Shown here: piece after piece, positions 4,707-7,696 of the stretch
Layout of the letters: each line of letters begins with the position of its first letter
Position numbering within the stretch: the stretch's first letter is position 1
Origin: Desulfocapsa sp.
GTDB taxonomy: Bacteria > Desulfobacterota > Desulfobulbia > Desulfobulbales > Desulfocapsaceae
Assembly: GCA_030638765.1 (NCBI GenBank)
Contig: DAOWDZ010000238.1
Location: 1 to 7,696, forward strand
Length of the DNA: 7,696 bases
Direction of reading: 5' to 3'
Translations under genes and position numbers: made by a program
Notes under the pieces: model-generated
The model's database searches: none
Seen by the model: only the letters and a program-made list of their open reading frames with translations
Told to the model about the DNA's origin: nothing

Positions 4707-6950
4707 ATGGAACTCCTGGCACCAGCCGGTAATACTGAAAATTTCCTTGCAGCAATGGATGCTGGTGCCGATGCTGTTTATGTTGGCGCCCCTGCTTTAA
4801 ATGCAAGAAATCTCGCACGAGATCTTCGATTGGAGGAAATCTTCTCCATGGTGAAATATTGTCATGAAAACGACAAGAAAATCTACCTTGCAGCAAATAG
4901 CCTAGTCAGAGAACAAGATCTGTCCCAGGCGATCGAAACACTTGCCATGCTTGAGGCCATGAATACAGATGGTCTTATCGTTCAAGATTTAGGTCTGGCA
5001 CGATTGATCCGTGAGTATTTTCCTGAAATTCCAATACATGCCTCCACCTTACTATCTGCTAACAATTCACAATCTCTCGCAGGATTCCAAACACTGGGAT
5101 TTGAACGAGTAGTGTTAGCCAGAGAGTTAACTCTTAAGGAAATCGAAATACTCTGTGCAAAGAGTGATGTCGAAATTGAGGTCTTTGTTCATGGAGCCAT
5201 GTGCTTTTCCTATTCAGGACTTTGTCTCTTTTCGTCTTTTCTAGGTGGTAAAAGTGGATTGCGGGGAAAATGCGTGCAACCCTGTCGAAGGCACTATAGC
5301 TGGAATAGTAAGAGGGGAGGGCAGTCCTCCTCAAGATCTAAAAAGAAACACCAGCAAAAAAGAACTGGAAAACAAAAAACTGGCACTAAGGGGCAATATC
5401 TCTTTTCAATGAATGACCTTTCTGGACTTGAGGCGGTACCAGCCCTTCAAGCAGCAGGAGTTACATCGCTGAAAATTGAAGGTCGCTTACGTTCTGCTCA
5501 TTATGTTTCACACATTGTACGAGCATATCGCCTTGTCATGGATGCAAGTGAGGATACATTCCCAGATGCACTGCAACAAGCTACCTTGTTCAGTAATCGA
5601 GCCATGGGCAGAAAGACATCGCCAGGATACTTCTTTTCTCCGCAACCTGTTGCAGCGATCACCCCACATCATTCCGGGAACACGGGGGATTACCTTGGCA
5701 GATTAGGGAATGTGAAGAATTTTGAGAATAGACTCTACGGAAAAATCACCCTTAAAGAAGAATTAGCTGATGGTGACAGGTTAAGGCTCCATGCGGAACC
5801 ATCTGGTGAGCGATTTTCCTTTAGTTTAAAAGAACTGCGGCTTGGTAATGAGAGTGTTGAGATTGCTGGCACCGGTAAAAAAGTACAGCTATTGCTTCCT
5901 GAATGGGAGTACTACAACACATCAAATAGAATCGATGTTTACAGAGTTGATGTTAAAAAGGATGCGGCTGTTAAGGGGAAACTCCCAGATTTCCGTAAAT
6001 GTGCTGCAGAACTCACAGAATTTGCCAGCGAGAACGCAGAACGGATTTACCAGGTTATCCAGGACGTCGCTAGGCCTCTTGAGCAGGAAGAAATTCCGGA
6101 AATCATAACTCCCAGGCATTATGTCGGTAAAAAGGGTAAGAAGCCATCCAGAAAGATAAAACTTCCTCTTGATGTCTGGTTGCGTGTCGAAGAGGCCAAA
6201 ACATTGTTTAAACCTCTTCCCTTTGTTCCGGATCGTTTTCTTCTCCCCATAACCCGGACGAATCTTGGTCAGGCAGGTCAGATTAAACGTTACCTTGGAA
6301 GACGTGTTCGAGATCTTACATGGTGTCTTCCCCCAGTGTTATTTGAAGGGGAACAGATTAAATTCAGAAAGCAGATACAGCTTCTTATTCGTTCAGGTTT
6401 TAAAAGTTTTCAGCTAGGGCATATAACCCAGTTCACATTCTTCCAAAATGAACAGCGGGTTTACCTTTCTTCGGACTATACCATCAGTTTACTCAACAGC
6501 CAGGCCGTCACCATGGTTGAAGAGGGGGGGCTTGAGGCAGCCCAGATTTCCATTGAAAGTGACCAGAACATTCTTCTCGAACTTATCACCAGGTATCGCA
6601 GGTATCACAGTGAATTAAAACTCGGGCTCACTGTTTATGGCGCCCCTGCCTTATTTACAGCAAGGCTTGATCCTGATCATTTTCAATATAATAAAACGCT
6701 AAGCAGCCCTAAGAATGAAGAATTTATTGTACTTAAAAAGGACAACATCACCGCAACCGTACCGGTTCGGCCATTTTCATTACTACCCTATCTTTTTGAA
6801 TTAAAATCGGCTGGGCTTGATTATGCCGTGATTGATTTAAGTAATATACAGATAGGAAAAAAAGAAATGGAAGAATTAGGGGAGAGGCTTAAGGGTACAG
6901 GGAAGTACTCTAAGCTGCCAACATTTAATTATCTTGGAACACTCGAATAA
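4707..6950 (+). CDS. U32-family protein with four-Cys motif, basic insert and degenerate C-terminal half
   Basis: The protein belongs to peptidase family U32. Its studied members (TrhP, RlhA, UbiU/UbiV) are Fe-S proteins acting in tRNA or rRNA hydroxylation or ubiquinone synthesis; the protease label is historical. Residues 1-260 form the U32 core: MELLAPAGN at the start, ADAVYVG, VFVHGAMCFSYSGLC with Cys166 and Cys173, GKCVQPC with Cys189 and Cys193 (likely cluster ligands), and SLKIEGR (254-260). A Lys/Arg-rich insert spans about 200-230. A middle domain follows, then a C-terminal part with SSDYTISLLNS (589-599 region) and VYGAPALF (643-650). That part resembles a second, Cys-poor U32-like half, as in long members of the family. 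ATG 4707 is chosen because MELLAPAGN is the family N-terminus; TTG 4662 would add 15 residues, and neither has a clear ribosome site. It is 66 bases after pyrR. RNA modification is the best guess; the exact substrate is unknown. Confidence 0.85.
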   Translation: MELLAPAGNTENFLAAMDAGADAVYVGAPALNARNLARDLRLEEIFSMVKYCHENDKKIYLAANSLVREQDLSQAIETLAMLEAMNTDGLIVQDLGLARLIREYFPEIPIHASTLLSANNSQSLAGFQTLGFERVVLARELTLKEIEILCAKSDVEIEVFVHGAMCFSYSGLCLFSSFLGGKSGLRGKCVQPCRRHYSWNSKRGGQSSSRSKKKHQQKRTGKQKTGTKGQYLFSMNDLSGLEAVPALQAAGVTSLKIEGRLRSAHYVSHIVRAYRLVMDASEDTFPDALQQATLFSNRAMGRKTSPGYFFSPQPVAAITPHHSGNTGDYLGRLGNVKNFENRLYGKITLKEELADGDRLRLHAEPSGERFSFSLKELRLGNESVEIAGTGKKVQLLLPEWEYYNTSNRIDVYRVDVKKDAAVKGKLPDFRKCAAELTEFASENAERIYQVIQDVARPLEQEEIPEIITPRHYVGKKGKKPSRKIKLPLDVWLRVEEAKTLFKPLPFVPDRFLLPITRTNLGQAGQIKRYLGRRVRDLTWCLPPVLFEGEQIKFRKQIQLLIRSGFKSFQLGHITQFTFFQNEQRVYLSSDYTISLLNSQAVTMVEEGGLEAAQISIESDQNILLELITRYRRYHSELKLGLTVYGAPALFTARLDPDHFQYNKTLSSPKNEEFIVLKKDNITATVPVRPFSLLPYLFELKSAGLDYAVIDLSNIQIGKKEMEELGERLKGTGKYSKLPTFNYLGTLE

Positions 6951-7018
6951 GGCTGGAGTACCATCGTATCTCGGGATGATTTGATTAAAACATGGGGCAG
7001 TGGAGCGATAACCTGCTG

Positions 7019-7696
7019 TTAATTACTGCGTCGATTTTTCTCTTCATCAAGGCGTCGTATGCCTTCCATCAACAGTTTCATGAAATATCCTATTTCAGGT
7101 ATTTCAAAATCCTCTGTTGGAATACCCGGGGTGAAGCGAAAACGGCCATCATGTTCCTTTAAAATTTCATAAAATGCGGATTCGCCTTCATGATTGCTGT
7201 ATTTAGCTTTTATAAGAGATCCCTGCCTGAAAGAAAATCTTGCAGTTCCTTTGCTCAGTTCGGTAATAGTTAATATACCAGTTTTACTGTTCATATTGAG
7301 AGTCTGAAACAGTGCTTCAGCAGGGATTTCAGCCAATTTTCCAATCATACCGGAAGAAAAGTCCTCATTGCGAATAGTATTGGACTTCGTTAATCTTTTT
7401 GCCATAAGACGTGTGAAATAAAGCTGGATGGCCGGATATTGTTCAAGAATCTTCTGGAAATTTTTCCTATCGATATAGAGTATTGATGACGGTTCTCTTA
7501 CCTGAATTGTAGCACCGACAGCATCATTGCAGATGAGGCTCATTTCCCCAAAAACATCGCCTTTAGAAATGGTTGTGATGGTCATGCCGGCATCATTGAT
7601 CACATTCACAGAACCCGACACTATAATATAGAAATTTCCTCCTTGGTCACCTTTACGGATGACAATGTCATCTTTGTCGAGATGTTTGAGGCGAAA
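7019..7696 (-). CDS. Cyclic-nucleotide-type binding domain fused to DUF4388, N-terminus cut off
   Basis: The reading frame stays open to the right edge, so the true start is outside the window; the GTG at 7621 is an internal Val inside the domain. There are 225 visible residues. Residues 1 to about 100 are a CRP-like cNMP-binding fold: KGDQGGNFYIIVSGSV (15-30), then GDVFGEMSLI (46-55) and an RLMAKRL helix. The Arg that grips the cyclic phosphate in CRP-type sites, expected after the GE motif, is missing (NDAVGAT, 57-63), so ligand binding is doubtful. Residues about 115-225 match DUF4388 (PATAN-like): GMIGKLAEIPAEALFQTL, then NSKTGILTI (136-144), then FRQGSLIKAKY. No DNA-binding helix-turn-helix is visible. 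DUF4388 proteins are typical of signalling networks in deltaproteobacteria. It converges on the U32 gene with a 68-base gap and is probably unrelated to it in function. Confidence 0.87.
   Translation of the reverse strand, partial: FRLKHLDKDDIVIRKGDQGGNFYIIVSGSVNVINDAGMTITTISKGDVFGEMSLICNDAVGATIQVREPSSILYIDRKNFQKILEQYPAIQLYFTRLMAKRLTKSNTIRNEDFSSGMIGKLAEIPAEALFQTLNMNSKTGILTITELSKGTARFSFRQGSLIKAKYSNHEGESAFYEILKEHDGRFRFTPGIPTEDFEIPEIGYFMKLLMEGIRRLDEEKNRRSN

Noticed and set aside
6881..6894. GGAGAGGCTT, resembling part of a PyrR-binding RNA loop
   Set aside because: It lies within the coding end of the U32 gene, with no antiterminator or terminator structure and no pyr gene after it.
6951..7018. 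Shared terminator between the convergent U32 and cNMP/DUF4388 genes
   Set aside because: Only 4-base arms such as CATC/GATG (6962..6978) were found, with no T run on either strand.
7619..7621. GTG as the start of the cNMP/DUF4388 gene
   Set aside because: The frame remains open to 7696 and the upstream codons encode the first strands of the same domain (KGDQGGNFYII), so the real start is off-window.
1..7696. Mobile elements, CRISPR arrays, tRNA or rRNA genes, toxin-antitoxin or defence modules
   Set aside because: No transposase, integrase, spaced repeats, cloverleaf or defence-type domain was seen; almost all the DNA is accounted for by housekeeping genes.

Overview
The window looks like chromosomal, housekeeping DNA from a Gram-negative bacterium of moderate-to-low GC. 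My best guess is a deltaproteobacterial (Desulfobacterota) anaerobe, possibly a sulfate- or sulfur-metabolising lineage. The guess rests on the gene mix: a TRAP substrate-binding protein, proteobacterial HslR beside PyrR, a one-domain IMP cyclohydrolase, and a cyclic-nucleotide-type domain fused to DUF4388. It is inference, because no rRNA or tRNA is present to confirm it.

Layout. On the left, three genes read leftward: metF (1357..2244), folE2 (612..1385, overlapping the end of metF by 29 bases) and, after a 138-141 base gap with its own promoter-like signals, the start of a TRAP transporter periplasmic binding protein that runs off the left edge (1..470). A 221-base divergent intergenic region (2245..2465) follows. 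It holds an extended -10 element, a tandem 10-base repeat and a perfect 16-base palindrome next to the hslR ribosome-binding site. Rightward from it runs a compact series: hslR (2466..2861), a stand-alone IMP cyclohydrolase (2894..3508), purN (3520..4104), pyrR (4104..4640) and a large U32-family protein (4707..6950). The last gene, convergent and cut by the right edge (7019..7696), encodes a CRP-like ligand-binding domain followed by DUF4388.

How the genes fit together. Four genes share folate-linked one-carbon metabolism. FolE2 opens pterin/folate synthesis from GTP, MetF reduces methylene-THF to methyl-THF, PurN spends 10-formyl-THF in purine synthesis, and the IMP cyclohydrolase closes the purine ring. 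PyrR adds pyrimidine control or uracil salvage. HslR and the U32 protein point to ribosome and RNA upkeep.

I found no mobile element, CRISPR array, RNA gene or defence system, and nothing that amounts to a new multi-gene system. The oddities worth a look are single-gene ones: the split purine bienzyme, an atypical FolE2 motif, a PyrR missing several RNA-contact residues, a lysine-rich insert in the U32 protein, and the palindrome before hslR.
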